Assembly (NCBI GenBank): GCA_041481485.1
Contig: JBGPBY010000093.1
Span: 1-18,007 of the forward strand
Length of the DNA: 18,007 bases
Reading direction: 5' to 3'
Origin: JBGPBY01 sp041481485
GTDB lineage: Bacteria; Acidobacteriota; Terriglobia; 20CM-2-55-15
Within the stretch, counting starts at the first letter, position 1. Every line of letters starts with the position of its first letter. The position numbers and the translations under genes are program-made. Positions 6,796 to 13,883 of this stretch are shown here, piece by piece. The notes beneath the pieces were generated by a model that was given only the letters and a program-made list of their open reading frames with translations, was not told where the DNA came from and ran no database searches.

Positions 6796-8459
6796 ATATC
6801 CGAAAATTACTGCTGATTTGCACAATGGTGATTGCTCCAGCCTGGGTAGGCGCACAGGCTCAGGGGGGGCTCGATCCTGCTTCTCTCCTGAAGCCGCTTT
6901 CCGCGACATGGCCCACATACTCCGGCGACTACACGGGACGACGGTTCAGCGCGCTCAATCAGGCAAACAAAACCACTGTGAAGGGACTCACACTGGCATG
7001 GATTGCGAGAGTCACTGCCGGCCAACCCAATGCCGGCGGCCGTGGCGGCGCGGCCGCGAATCTGATTGTCGGCGGTGAAGGCACCGGTGAATTCAATGCA
7101 GGCAGCGGAGTGACCATCAAGGGCACAGTGCTCGCGGTCGATGATCACCTTTATGTAACGTCGCCCGACAATGTCTGGATGCTCGATGCCCGCGACGGCC
7201 GGGAATTGTGGCACTACTTCTGGAAGACCAGAGGTGGAACGCACATCGCAAATCGCGGCGTGGGCATCTGGCACAACTATTTGTATTTCGAAACGCCGGA
7301 CAATTATCTTGTCTCGCTCGATGCGCGCACCGGCCAGGAACGCTGGCACGTGGTGATCTCCGACTTCAATCAGCAGTACTTCTCAACGATGGCGCCGATC
7401 GTTGTCGACAATCACTTGCTGGTGGGAACCGGAAACGACATCGATTCTCCGGGATTCCTGCAGTCGTTCGATCCGGAAACGGGCAAGCTGCAATGGAAGT
7501 TCTATACCGTTCCGATGAATCCGGGAGACCCCGGCCTCAACACCTGGCCGAACCTGGAAGCTGCTCGTCACGGTGGCGGACAAGTTTGGGTTCCGGGCGC
7601 ATACGATCCTGAAACGAGACTCTACATTTTCGGTACCGGTAATCCGACGCCGGGTTATACGGGCGCTGGCCGCCCGGGAGACAACCTGTTCACGTGCTCA
7701 CTGGTTGCCGTGAATGTCGACACGGGCAAAATGGCGTGGTACTTCCAGACATCGGTTCACGACACGCACGACTGGGATTCGTCTCAGACACCAATTCTTT
7801 TTGACGCGGCCATCAATGGGCGGACCCGAAAGCTCGTCTCCACTGCGGCCCGGAACGGCTATTTTTATACACTCGATCGCGTCACTGGCGCACACATCGT
7901 CACGACGAAATATGGCTCGACCACAAATTGGGCCATGGGCATGCGCGACAACGGAGTGGTAGAACCCGATCCTGGAAAATCAGCAACGGTCCCAGGCGCG
8001 TTGGTCTCGCCCATTGAAGGCGGAGTGACCAACTGGCCACCGCCGGCGTATTCACCGGACACCGGGCTGTTTTATGTGCAGGAACATAATGGATTCAACA
8101 TGGTCTATCTCACCGATCCGGACCCGCGCGGTTCGATGGGTCTCGCTGGAAAGCAAGTGTCCCAGCTGGGATCTGCGGGCGATTACCTGACTGCGATCGA
8201 TCCCAGGACCGGCAAGGTCTCCTGGCGCCACGCGCTAGGGACCGGAGGAATTGGCGGACTGCTGGCAACCGCAGGCGGCCTGGTCTTCTCCGGCGACGGC
8301 AACGGGAACTTTGTCGCCTATGACGCATCCAACAGCAAACCGCTGTGGCATACCCGCATCGGCAACATCACCAACGGCCCACAGACTTACCTGATCGATG
8401 TCCATCAAAACGTTCTGGTTGCCGTAGGCGACACCCTCTACGCATTCGTGATGTATTAG
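6792..8459 (+). CDS. PQQ-type quinoprotein dehydrogenase (secreted beta-propeller)
   Basis: Predicted periplasmic dehydrogenase of the PQQ alcohol-dehydrogenase superfamily, 555 residues, with signal peptide MNIRKLLLICTMVIAPAWVGAQA. The start of the mature protein (TWPTYSGDYTGRRFSALNQAN) is the family signature. W-motif-like blade ends (LDARDGRELW, LDARTGQERW, FDPETGKLQW, VNVDTGKMAW, IDPRTGKVSW) mark an eight-blade propeller. Trp266 in VWVPGAYDPE fits the PQQ-stacking Trp; Asn284 in GTGN and Asp297 in RPGDNLF fit the calcium ligand and catalytic Asp. The vicinal Cys-Cys normally seen before NRGVA is absent (THIANRGVG). There is no C-terminal haem domain, consistent with the separate cytochrome gene upstream. 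As I recall, some acidobacterial relatives are annotated as 'empty' quinoproteins because PQQ synthesis is lacking, so cofactor use is uncertain. Its end overlaps the convergent primase-helicase gene by 4 nt. Confidence 0.88.
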   Translation: MNIRKLLLICTMVIAPAWVGAQAQGGLDPASLLKPLSATWPTYSGDYTGRRFSALNQANKTTVKGLTLAWIARVTAGQPNAGGRGGAAANLIVGGEGTGEFNAGSGVTIKGTVLAVDDHLYVTSPDNVWMLDARDGRELWHYFWKTRGGTHIANRGVGIWHNYLYFETPDNYLVSLDARTGQERWHVVISDFNQQYFSTMAPIVVDNHLLVGTGNDIDSPGFLQSFDPETGKLQWKFYTVPMNPGDPGLNTWPNLEAARHGGGQVWVPGAYDPETRLYIFGTGNPTPGYTGAGRPGDNLFTCSLVAVNVDTGKMAWYFQTSVHDTHDWDSSQTPILFDAAINGRTRKLVSTAARNGYFYTLDRVTGAHIVTTKYGSTTNWAMGMRDNGVVEPDPGKSATVPGALVSPIEGGVTNWPPPAYSPDTGLFYVQEHNGFNMVYLTDPDPRGSMGLAGKQVSQLGSAGDYLTAIDPRTGKVSWRHALGTGGIGGLLATAGGLVFSGDGNGNFVAYDASNSKPLWHTRIGNITNGPQTYLIDVHQNVLVAVGDTLYAFVMY

Positions 8460-11287
8460 TTGGTCGCATTGTGAACGGCCAAACGTTCGCGTCCCGCCAT
8501 GGACTGCAAAATTGAATCCAAAACGCCATCGAGATCTTTGCCGATGTCCTCTGCAAGGAATCTCAGAACGAGATAACCATTCTGCTGCAACAGGCGGTCT
8601 TTTCGACGATCGCGGCGGTAGGCTTCCACATCCGAGAGATGCTGCGGGCCATCTAGTTCGATGACGATTCGGAGAGTCTTAAGGAGAAAATCCACTTCCA
8701 TTTGCCCCTGTCCATCGAATGGGATCGGCACGTGAACATTTAACTGAAAACGGCCTTTAGTTTCGGAAAGAGTTTCGAGGCGCCGATACAGAAATGCTTC
8801 GCTGGAGCTGCGCGCTCCGACCTTATTCGTTGCTTCCGACAAGGAAGGATCGATTGCCCGGACGAAGAGATTAGCGAGGGGCTGATCCACTCCGTCCCGA
8901 ATCAATCGCCGCACTGTTGCGGCGTAGTCTCGTTTCCACTCCGGTTCCGAAGGGAGAACGACATCTGCGGGCCATCCGGGAATGGCGCTGGCCGGAAGCG
9001 AGATGGAATATCCAACGGCTTCGTATCCACGGCAACGCCGATCGAACATGCGCGCCAGCATGGTTACATTCAAGTCCGCGTAGTCGTAAATGCGAACTTC
9101 GCGCTTCCCGTCGTAAAGCCGGTGGAGACGGCCGCTGTACTGAGCAATCGTTCCGTGCCAGGAGACAGGCAGGGTCAGAAACAGAGTGTCCAGCCTCGCG
9201 TCGTCGAATCCTTCACCAATATATCGTCCAGTTGCGATAATCACCCGTTGCCTGTCCGGAGCGACAGCTTCAATTTCAGCCATGATGGCCTCGCGCTGCC
9301 TCTTTCCCATACCTCCTCTGAGGACAAATATATTCTCGATTTTTGCAATTAATTGGGAGTAGAGAAAATTCAGATGCTCGTTTCTCTCGGTAAGTACCAG
9401 AGGCGAACGGCCAGACCTGGCAGCATGAATGACGTCATCACAAATGCGGCGATTCCTCGCTTCGTCACGGATCAGCTCGCCATACAGTGAATGAAATTCC
9501 ATTCGCTTGTCGGCCGTTGGCGCCAGAGTCGGCTGAAAATCCGTGGGCCGCACGAGAACGCTATGCCCGAATGGACGTCGGATAGCTTCGGCCCTGGCGT
9601 TGATCCGATGACGCACCGGACCGCATTGCATGAAGATGATGGGATGATGCCCGTCCTTGCGTGTGACAGTTGCGGACAGCCCCAACACATATTTCGCCTT
9701 GGCGCGCCGGACGACTTGTTCGAAGCTGTGGGCCGACAGATGGTGGCACTCATCCACGATCAAGTGGCCGTATTGCCCTATACAATCGTCCACGATGCCA
9801 TTGCGCACGAGGCTTTGGATAACAGCCACATCAAGTGTCCCCGTCGGTTTGCGGCGGCCGCCTCCGATCCTGCCGATCTCCCGAAGGCTGATGTTCAGAA
9901 AGGATGCCAGACGCTGTACCCACTGGTCGAGCAACTGTCGTCGATGGACAAGCACCAGGGTGTTTACTCCACGTTGCGCAATGAGCCATGCCGCTACGAC
10001 CGTCTTGCCGAACGCTGTCGTAGCGGCCAGCACACCGGTCTCATGCTTTAGCATGGTGGTTGCTGCCACAATCTGTTCCGGCCGCAGCGTGCCCTGGAAT
10101 GCCACGCTGAAAGGTTGGCCACGGCAACGTTCGTCGCGAATAATGGTCTTCACGTTCATGTCCGCGAGGAGCTTCTGGACGTCTTCCAGGCAACCGCGAG
10201 GCAGTGCGATATGACCAGAATGCTCCTCCGCACACGCGATGATTCGGGGCTTGTCGAATGTCGGTAGCCGCATCGCCTGAGCTTTGTAGAATTCCGGATT
10301 CTGGAACGCGGCAACGCGGAGTAAATGGTTTCGCAGCGGGGACGGCAATCCGTCCTTCGCGATATAGATTTCATTTCCCATGACAAGCTCAAGTGAGTCC
10401 GGCACTGAGCCAACAATGAGTCGCTCCCTGCGAAGACGAGAAGGTGGAGCGCTCCATGGTTCGACATCTTCTTCGTCAGTTTGAGGCAGTAGGACACCAA
10501 CAACCCGTCCTCTACGCTCGGCATCACGTACCAGATCTTCGACTGTGGGTCTGCTGACCTTCTTGATTGAAAAAAGAAACGCCCATTGGTCGGGATGTGG
10601 AATCATCTGATCGTCGATGAACACGCTGTTGCCGAGATCGCGCGGCTGCTTTTGAAGCGGCAGTGCGATAAGGTTGCCGAAGCCACCATGGGGAAGCGTG
10701 TCCTGATTCGGAAAGAACCTGTCGTAGGAACCGAAGCCGATGTCTGGACGCCGTTCCATAGTTTCGGTGAGGATAAATGAACCCAACCGCCGTGCCGATG
10801 ATGCGGTAATCGCTTCCTCAAAGAACATCCAAATGTGCCCGCCGCGTCCTGAACGGGAGCGCTCGAGCTCTGCTGGAATTCCAAGGTTCCGGCAAGTCTC
10901 CAGAAATGCCTGCGCATCCACGTGCCAGCCTTCTTTGTCAAAATCCACAGCCAGGAAAAAGCACGTCTCATCCTGAAGCATTGGGTAAATTCCGGCGACA
11001 AACGGTTGTCCTGCTGAATCGATTCCGGATAAGTGCCAGCGAATGACCTCGTCCGTTATCGGAAGAAAACGCCGGTTCTGGCAGTCCGCACACTTGATTC
11101 GGGGCTTCTCGCATATCCCGCGAACCCACTCGTTGGCACAGGCCAGTGCATAACCGGACCGTCCCGACTTCTGGCTTTCGAACCGCCTGGGATACACGTC
11201 GTCTCGTCCGCGGAAAAGCGAACGGAAAAGCCGAATTTTTGTTTCGGCGGCGGAGTGATGATTAATAGGACTCGTTTCAAAAAGCAT
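8456..11287 (-). CDS. TOTE-type conflict protein: primase + SF2 helicase + DUF559 nuclease
   Basis: Single 943-residue protein with three parts. (1) Archaeo-eukaryotic primase domain, about 18-260: a conserved lead-in with Cys60/66/69 (ICEKPRIKCADC, probable zinc site), then catalytic AVDFD (Asp115, Asp117) and RSGRGGH (His151). (2) SF2 helicase, about 395-760: Walker A TTAFGKT (Lys428), VDECHH (511-516), SAT (538-540), motif VI QYSGRLHR (716-723). (3) C-terminal Vsr-like/DUF559 nuclease, about 825-930: EVDF (Asp866) and VIELDGPQH (Glu877, Asp879, His883). The TOTE family is proposed as a biological-conflict (anti-mobile-element) system; its mechanism is unknown to me. The start at ATG 11287 keeps the family-like KIRLFRSLFRGRDDVY segment, though no ribosome binding site is visible. 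All catalytic motifs appear intact. The gene diverges from hipBA across 140 nt of AT-rich DNA. Confidence 0.88.
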   Translation of the reverse strand: MLFETSPINHHSAAETKIRLFRSLFRGRDDVYPRRFESQKSGRSGYALACANEWVRGICEKPRIKCADCQNRRFLPITDEVIRWHLSGIDSAGQPFVAGIYPMLQDETCFFLAVDFDKEGWHVDAQAFLETCRNLGIPAELERSRSGRGGHIWMFFEEAITASSARRLGSFILTETMERRPDIGFGSYDRFFPNQDTLPHGGFGNLIALPLQKQPRDLGNSVFIDDQMIPHPDQWAFLFSIKKVSRPTVEDLVRDAERRGRVVGVLLPQTDEEDVEPWSAPPSRLRRERLIVGSVPDSLELVMGNEIYIAKDGLPSPLRNHLLRVAAFQNPEFYKAQAMRLPTFDKPRIIACAEEHSGHIALPRGCLEDVQKLLADMNVKTIIRDERCRGQPFSVAFQGTLRPEQIVAATTMLKHETGVLAATTAFGKTVVAAWLIAQRGVNTLVLVHRRQLLDQWVQRLASFLNISLREIGRIGGGRRKPTGTLDVAVIQSLVRNGIVDDCIGQYGHLIVDECHHLSAHSFEQVVRRAKAKYVLGLSATVTRKDGHHPIIFMQCGPVRHRINARAEAIRRPFGHSVLVRPTDFQPTLAPTADKRMEFHSLYGELIRDEARNRRICDDVIHAARSGRSPLVLTERNEHLNFLYSQLIAKIENIFVLRGGMGKRQREAIMAEIEAVAPDRQRVIIATGRYIGEGFDDARLDTLFLTLPVSWHGTIAQYSGRLHRLYDGKREVRIYDYADLNVTMLARMFDRRCRGYEAVGYSISLPASAIPGWPADVVLPSEPEWKRDYAATVRRLIRDGVDQPLANLFVRAIDPSLSEATNKVGARSSSEAFLYRRLETLSETKGRFQLNVHVPIPFDGQGQMEVDFLLKTLRIVIELDGPQHLSDVEAYRRDRRKDRLLQQNGYLVLRFLAEDIGKDLDGVLDSILQSMAGRERLAVHNATN

Positions 11288-11341
11288 GAGTGCTTATGCG
11301 AAATATACACGCGTTCGAAAAAGTGAATCTGTATCTCGAAT

Positions 11342-11363
11342 ATATATCTTGGATAGGATATAT
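11342..11363. promoter_or_regulatory. HipB-type operator candidate O1
   Basis: Perfect inverted repeat ATATATC-N8-GATATAT (arms 11342-11348 and 11357-11363). The TATC-N8-GATA core has the same arm sequence and 8-nt spacing as the E. coli HipB operator TATCC-N8-GGATA. It lies between the divergent hipBA and primase-helicase genes, upstream of the hipBA -35 region. Confidence 0.6.
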
Positions 11364-11393
11364 TGATTATATATCTTAAAGGTCATATATAAT
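11363..11393 (+). promoter_or_regulatory. Candidate hipBA promoter
   Basis: TTGATT (11363-11368) and a perfect TATAAT (11388-11393), 19 nt apart. Transcription would start near 11400, with a leader of about 28 nt before GTG 11428. The second operator-like dyad (11367-11392) covers the whole promoter, as expected for autorepression. Confidence 0.5.
11367..11392. promoter_or_regulatory. HipB-type operator candidate O2
   Basis: Near-perfect dyad TTATATATC-N8-CATATATAA: 8-bp arms match exactly, while the innermost pair is C/C instead of C/G. It shares TATATATCTT with O1 (11341-11350 and 11368-11377), and the two dyad centres are 27 bp apart, an arrangement suited to cooperative dimer binding. 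It overlaps the candidate -35/-10 elements of hipBA. Confidence 0.5.
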
Positions 11394-11427
11394 AGATATG
11401 CCTTAGAAGGAATATAGGAAGAAGACT

Positions 11428-11667
11428 GTGATCATTAGAAACCAGAAAGACTTGGGAGGGCTCATCCGCACTGTCCGCCAGAAACGCGGATGGCGTCAGG
11501 ACGACCTGGCGCGCCGGGCATCGACAACCCAGAAAATCATCTCCAATCTTGAAACCGGGGCCTCTTCGACGCGGCTGGATACCATTCTGAAGGTGCTGGC
11601 CGCTCTCGATCTTGACTTTGCGGTTACCGATCGCCGTCTCACGACTTTCAATCCTTCGGAATATTGA
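11428..11667 (+). CDS. hipB: HipB antitoxin, XRE-family DNA-binding protein
   Basis: Small cytoplasmic antitoxin and repressor of 79 residues (E. coli HipB is about 88). A single helix-turn-helix occupies about residues 9-62: LIRTVRQKRGWRQDDLARRA as helices 1-2, then TTQKIISNLE as the recognition helix region. The hydrophobic stretch LDTILKVLAALDLDFAV closes the fold as in HipB. It is expected to dimerise, neutralise the HipA kinase and repress its own operon. The start is GTG 11428 with AGGA at 11417-11420, a 7-nt spacer. hipA follows after one base. The upstream dyads are its likely binding sites; their closeness to the divergent primase-helicase gene raises the possibility that it controls that gene too. 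Confidence 0.9.
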   Translation: MIIRNQKDLGGLIRTVRQKRGWRQDDLARRASTTQKIISNLETGASSTRLDTILKVLAALDLDFAVTDRRLTTFNPSEY

Positions 11668-11668
11668 C

Positions 11669-12967
11669 ATGGGCCGCAAACGAAAATCCTGCGCTCTCGA
11701 TGTGTATGTCGGCAGGAGCCGTGTCGGGGTTTATAGCCGTGCGGCCACGGGAGCGACCGCCTTCCGCTATGCTCAATCCTGGCTCGATTCCATGCGGTCC
11801 TTTTCTGTTTCCCTGTCCCTTCCACTTTCCGACCGTATCTGGACAGGCGACCGTATTTCGAGCGTCTTTGACGGGCTACTGCCGGATGACAGCAAGGTCC
11901 GCGAAACGATTGCCGCGCGCGAAAGCGCAGACAGCGCCGGCACGTTCGACCTCCTCGCTGCGATTGGCCGGGACTGCGTCGGCGCGCTCCGTTTCATTCC
12001 CGAAGGCGACGATCCGGGGGATCCGTCAGAGATGCGCAGCCATCCGATCGGGGACAATAAAATCGCCAGCCGTCTCGCCTCGCTGGGTGTCAATCCGCTC
12101 GGAATGCTGCGCGACGATGACTTTCGCATATCGCTGGCCGGCGTCCAGGAGAAGACGGCCTTTCTGCGAGTTCGCAATAAATGGCAGATACCGGAAGGCG
12201 CCACGCCCACCTCGCACATCTTCAAACCCGCCATGCCTCACGCTCCTCATGGCGCCGACTTCTCGGATTCTCCGTGGAACGAATGGTGCTGCCTGACCAT
12301 CTGTGCGGAGCTGGGGCTGCCAACGACAAAAGCGGAGGTACTCGCCTTCGACGGTAAACCCGTGCTTGTGGTCCAACGCTTCGACCGCCGGTGGGAGCAG
12401 GATGTTCTGTACCGCCTGCCCCAGGAAGACATGTGCCAGGCCATGGGCATTCCTCCGTCCCGGAAATATCAGAGCGACGGTGGTCCCGGCATCGCTGCGG
12501 TTCTCGACCTGCTCAATCACGCAACCGCGCCCCGCTCCGATCGTCTTTGCTTTTTCAAAGCCCAGAGTGTTTTCTGGCTGTTGGCGGCCATAGATGGTCA
12601 TGCCAAGAATTTCTCGGTGTTTCTGACGCCGGGCGGGTTCAGTCTCACGCCGCTTTACGACATCATGTCAGCTTACCCTTATCCTGAATTTTCGCCGCAG
12701 AAGGTCAAGCTCGCGATGTCTGTCGGCGACAACCGTCACTATGGCGTCCGCGAAATCCAGCCTCGGCATTTTTACCAGACCGGTCAGAAGGCCGGCCTGC
12801 ATAAGAAGGACATCGACGAGGTATTCGCGGATCTGTCCGCGAGACTTGATCAGGCCTTGAAGAATGCCGCGAGCGCCGCTCAAAAAACGGGGATGCCTGA
12901 GAAAACCGCCAGAGCGATCCTTGACGGCATTCGATCCCGCGCCGCCCTTCTGAAGGCGGGAGCCTGA
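11669..12967 (+). CDS. hipA: HipA serine/threonine kinase toxin
   Basis: Toxin kinase of the HipA family, 432 residues (E. coli HipA is 440). In E. coli it phosphorylates glutamyl-tRNA synthetase, halting translation and giving persistence. The N-terminal subdomain contains ISSVFDGLLPDDSKVRETIAAR (63-84). The autophosphorylation loop is FRISLAGVQEKTA with Ser155 equivalent to E. coli Ser150. ATP-site Lys186 is in HIFKP; the catalytic loop is DGHAKNFSVF with Asp309; the metal-binding Asp331 is in PLYDI. RFDRRW, LPQEDMCQ and KYQSDGGPGIA match the E. coli enzyme closely, so the substrate may be similar. All key residues are present and the gene seems intact. The chosen start, ATG 11669, one base after the hipB stop, gives the expected N-terminus. 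It is followed by a tRNA-Leu gene. Confidence 0.93.
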   Translation: MGRKRKSCALDVYVGRSRVGVYSRAATGATAFRYAQSWLDSMRSFSVSLSLPLSDRIWTGDRISSVFDGLLPDDSKVRETIAARESADSAGTFDLLAAIGRDCVGALRFIPEGDDPGDPSEMRSHPIGDNKIASRLASLGVNPLGMLRDDDFRISLAGVQEKTAFLRVRNKWQIPEGATPTSHIFKPAMPHAPHGADFSDSPWNEWCCLTICAELGLPTTKAEVLAFDGKPVLVVQRFDRRWEQDVLYRLPQEDMCQAMGIPPSRKYQSDGGPGIAAVLDLLNHATAPRSDRLCFFKAQSVFWLLAAIDGHAKNFSVFLTPGGFSLTPLYDIMSAYPYPEFSPQKVKLAMSVGDNRHYGVREIQPRHFYQTGQKAGLHKKDIDEVFADLSARLDQALKNAASAAQKTGMPEKTARAILDGIRSRAALLKAGA

Positions 12968-12995
12968 CCCTTAAATCCCGAACGATGTACCGGTG

Positions 12996-13024
12996 TTGAC
13001 CGTTACATTCGAAAGGTGTTACGT
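12996..13024 (+). promoter_or_regulatory. Possible promoter of the tRNA-Leu gene
   Basis: TTGACC (12996-13001) with TTACGT (13019-13024) 17 nt away and a TG two bases before the latter. Transcription would start near 13031, 13 nt before the tRNA. The -10 match is weak. Confidence 0.3.
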
Positions 13025-13043
13025 TCCAGAGCTTGCACTCATA

Positions 13044-13129
13044 GCCGGAGTGGCGAAATTGGCATACGCAGCAGACTCAAAATCTGCCGGGGTTCACTCC
13101 CCGTGGGGGTTCAAGTCCCTTCTCCGGCA
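13044..13129 (+). tRNA. tRNA-Leu (anticodon CAA)
   Basis: Class II tRNA of 86 nt. The acceptor arms GCCGGAG (13044-13050) and CTCCGGC (13122-13128) pair fully, with A as discriminator base; CCA is not encoded. The anticodon stem GCAGA/TCTGC encloses the loop CTCAAAA, giving anticodon CAA, which reads UUG. The long variable arm CGGGG-TTCACT-CCCCG is typical of leucine tRNAs. The T arm is GGGGG-TTCAAGT-CCCTT. It lies directly downstream of hipA. tRNA genes are common integration sites, but I found no second copy of its 3' end in the window. Confidence 0.95.
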
Positions 13130-13493
13130 TTCATTACAAAGTACTTAACCTTTCGGACGGAATTAGCCTCGACCCCCAAAAGGGCTGTCGCCCGCTTTGC
13201 GCCCGGTTGTCGCCCGCGAGTTTCTACATGGTTGAAGGCGGAACTACTAATAACCGCCAGATATCAAAGGGCTTCGCACAAAGTCGATTCGTCGAAGGAA
13301 ATCCTGCCAGAGTCTGCTCGGGAACTCCGCAACGCTCGCTTCAGGGATTCAAAGCTTGGTTCCACGATGCATAGCACATTACCGCTGTCAAAAGGCTGCT
13401 AGCTCCGCAACAAACTGCAACATTCCGCGAAATTGATTTTTGTTATCGTCCCGGCAAAAGGGTTTACAGCCTTTTGGTTTTTCGGGAGGTTTG
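13130..13493. other. Gene-free stretch between tRNA-Leu and the DUF6152 gene
   Basis: 364 nt with no convincing coding sequence, integrase remnant or attachment-site copy. It contains a 10-bp direct repeat, TGTCGCCCGC, at 13186-13195 and 13208-13217, and the heptamer CAAAAGG three times (13177, 13389 and 13455). No good promoter could be picked out by eye, although the downstream operon needs one here. Confidence 0.6.
13455..13476 (+). promoter_or_regulatory. Inverted repeat just upstream of the DUF6152 ribosome binding site
   Basis: CAAAAGG (13455-13461), 8-nt loop GTTTACAG, CCTTTTG (13470-13476), followed by GTTTTTC and then the GGGAGG ribosome binding site at 13484-13489. A short AT-rich 7-bp stem plus T-run resembles a weak intrinsic terminator or leader hairpin; another CAAAAGG at 13389 could compete for the same 3' arm. 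A protein-binding site is equally possible. Confidence 0.3.
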
Positions 13494-13883
13494 ATGAAGA
13501 AGATTGCGCTATTTGTGCTGGGTCTTGTCTTCTTTTGTGTGTGCGATGCAAGCGCTCATCACAGCTTTGCGATGTTTGACGATTCCAAAACCGTAATCCT
13601 TGAGGGGACAGTGAAGTCCTGGGAATGGAAGAATCCTCATGCATGGCTTACGGTCGATATCGTGGACCCGAAGACGCACAAGGTCGCGGAATGGGGGCTC
13701 GAAGGATATGCGATCGGTACGCTGCGGAACATGGGTTACGCGCGGGACTCGCTCAAGGCTGGGGAAAAGATCACTGTCACTGTGAATCCCCGGAGAGACG
13801 GCGCTGCGGGCGGCTTCTTTTTGAGTATTAAGTTGGCCGACGGTCGAGTGCTGGGCAATCCAACTCGCCAAACGGAGCGATAG
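13494..13883 (+). CDS. DUF6152 family secreted protein
   Basis: Small exported protein of 129 residues. The signal peptide MKKIALFVLGLVFFCVCDASA is followed by the family hallmark HHSFAMFD (22-29). The rest is predicted beta-rich (ILEGTVKSWEWKNPHAWLTVDIVD...), ending in GGFFLSIKLADGRVLGNP. The function of DUF6152 is unknown to me; members are usually encoded beside other secreted proteins of the kind found here. ATG 13494 is chosen over the upstream in-frame ATG at 13440 because it follows GGGAGG (13484-13489) and begins the signal peptide. The tandem His pair right after the cleavage site could bind metal (inference). It is the first gene of the secreted-protein operon; the next gene starts at the base after its stop. 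Confidence 0.85.
   Translation: MKKIALFVLGLVFFCVCDASAHHSFAMFDDSKTVILEGTVKSWEWKNPHAWLTVDIVDPKTHKVAEWGLEGYAIGTLRNMGYARDSLKAGEKITVTVNPRRDGAAGGFFLSIKLADGRVLGNPTRQTER

Noticed and set aside
13186..13217. Two 10-bp direct repeats (TGTCGCCCGC) as a CRISPR or attachment site
   Set aside because: Only two short copies 22 nt apart with no regular spacer, and no relation to the tRNA 3' end.
13016..13402. 128-codon frame covering the tRNA and the following gap
   Set aside because: It runs through the tRNA-Leu gene, has no ribosome binding site or family resemblance, and its composition is irregular.
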